A stretch of DNA of 5,714 nucleotides from Cyanobacteria bacterium T3Sed10_376R1m (GTDB lineage: Bacteria > Cyanobacteriota > Cyanobacteriia > Cyanobacteriales > Cyanobacteriaceae), in assembly GCA_003566215.1 (NCBI GenBank), contig PXEJ01000232.1, positions 1 to 5,714 of the forward strand, given 5' to 3'. Every line of letters starts with the position of its first letter. Position 1 is the first letter of the stretch. Both the position numbers and the translations under genes were made by a program. Under the pieces are notes generated by a model, which ran no database searches, had not been told where the DNA came from, and saw only the letters and a list, made by a program, of their open reading frames with translations. Below are positions 5,498-5,714 of this stretch, in pieces.

Positions 5498-5714
5498 TTA
5501 TTTACCTTTTGTCCAAACAGGATGAGCAAAAAGGGCATCAATTTCCCTTACTCCTCTTAATTGATTAGAAAGGGGCAAATGTCCAACTGGGGCGCTTAAA
5601 TCCCAAATAAATTCTTTGGGGTATTTTGTCCATTTATTGCCGTCTTTCCATTTTAACTTAGTCCATAATTGAATATAGTCTTTGCCTACGGATAACCATA
5701 TTTTACGCTGGACA
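5498..5714 (-). CDS. C-terminal part of an unrecognised protein, cut by the window edge
   Basis: On the minus strand an open frame enters from the right edge and runs 71 codons to a TAA at 5498-5500. It starts mid-gene, so no start codon is present. The visible residues are rich in Trp (6 of 71) and basic residues, for example IQLWTKLKWKDGNKW, and end with APVGHLPLSNQLRGVRE and LFAHPVWTKGK. The composition is protein-like and the open frame is noticeably less AT-rich than the spacer beside it, which supports real coding. There is no obvious membrane segment. I do not recognise the family. It converges on the second MscS gene with 61 bp between the stops and no clear terminator hairpin in that gap. 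Confidence 0.6.
   Translation of the reverse strand, partial: VQRKIWLSVGKDYIQLWTKLKWKDGNKWTKYPKEFIWDLSAPVGHLPLSNQLRGVREIDALFAHPVWTKGK

Overview
The window looks like chromosomal DNA from an AT-rich cyanobacterium. The evidence is three copies of the cyanobacterial HIP1 octamer GCGATCGC, an E2 (dihydrolipoamide acetyltransferase) of the plastid/cyanobacterial type, a PatA-family (PATAN plus receiver) regulator, which is a largely cyanobacterial architecture, and starts that generally lack Shine-Dalgarno sequences. A unicellular, low-GC lineage such as Cyanobacterium or Geminocystis would fit, but this is inference and the genus cannot be fixed from the sequence.

Layout. Positions 14-1273 (minus) encode the complete E2 subunit of pyruvate dehydrogenase. 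A 175-bp divergent intergenic region separates it from 1449-2588 (plus), a PatA-family response regulator whose receiver domain has lost the phospho-accepting Asp (Ser309). The 606-bp stretch 2589-3194 has no convincing gene. It holds a dispersed cyanobacterial-type hairpin repeat, short protein-like fragments in shifted frames that may be gene debris, a TATAAT box and two neighbouring inverted repeats. Positions 3195-4295 and 4318-5436 (plus) are two tandem paralogous MscS-family mechanosensitive channel genes, 22 bp apart and probably co-transcribed. A minus-strand gene cut by the right edge (5498-5714) converges on them; its product is not recognised.

How the genes relate. The E2 gene belongs to central carbon metabolism and has no visible functional link to its neighbours. 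The two MscS proteins share the pore helix, the beta domain and an unusual C-terminal motif, but differ in their N-terminal membrane segments. They could form two homomeric channels or one mixed channel that releases solutes on hypo-osmotic shock. No novel multi-gene system can be shown here. The points most worth a second look are the pseudo-receiver regulator, the MscS pair with its atypical C-terminus and altered pore residues, and a 31-nt stretch of perfect DNA identity around HIP1 in the pore helices of both channels.
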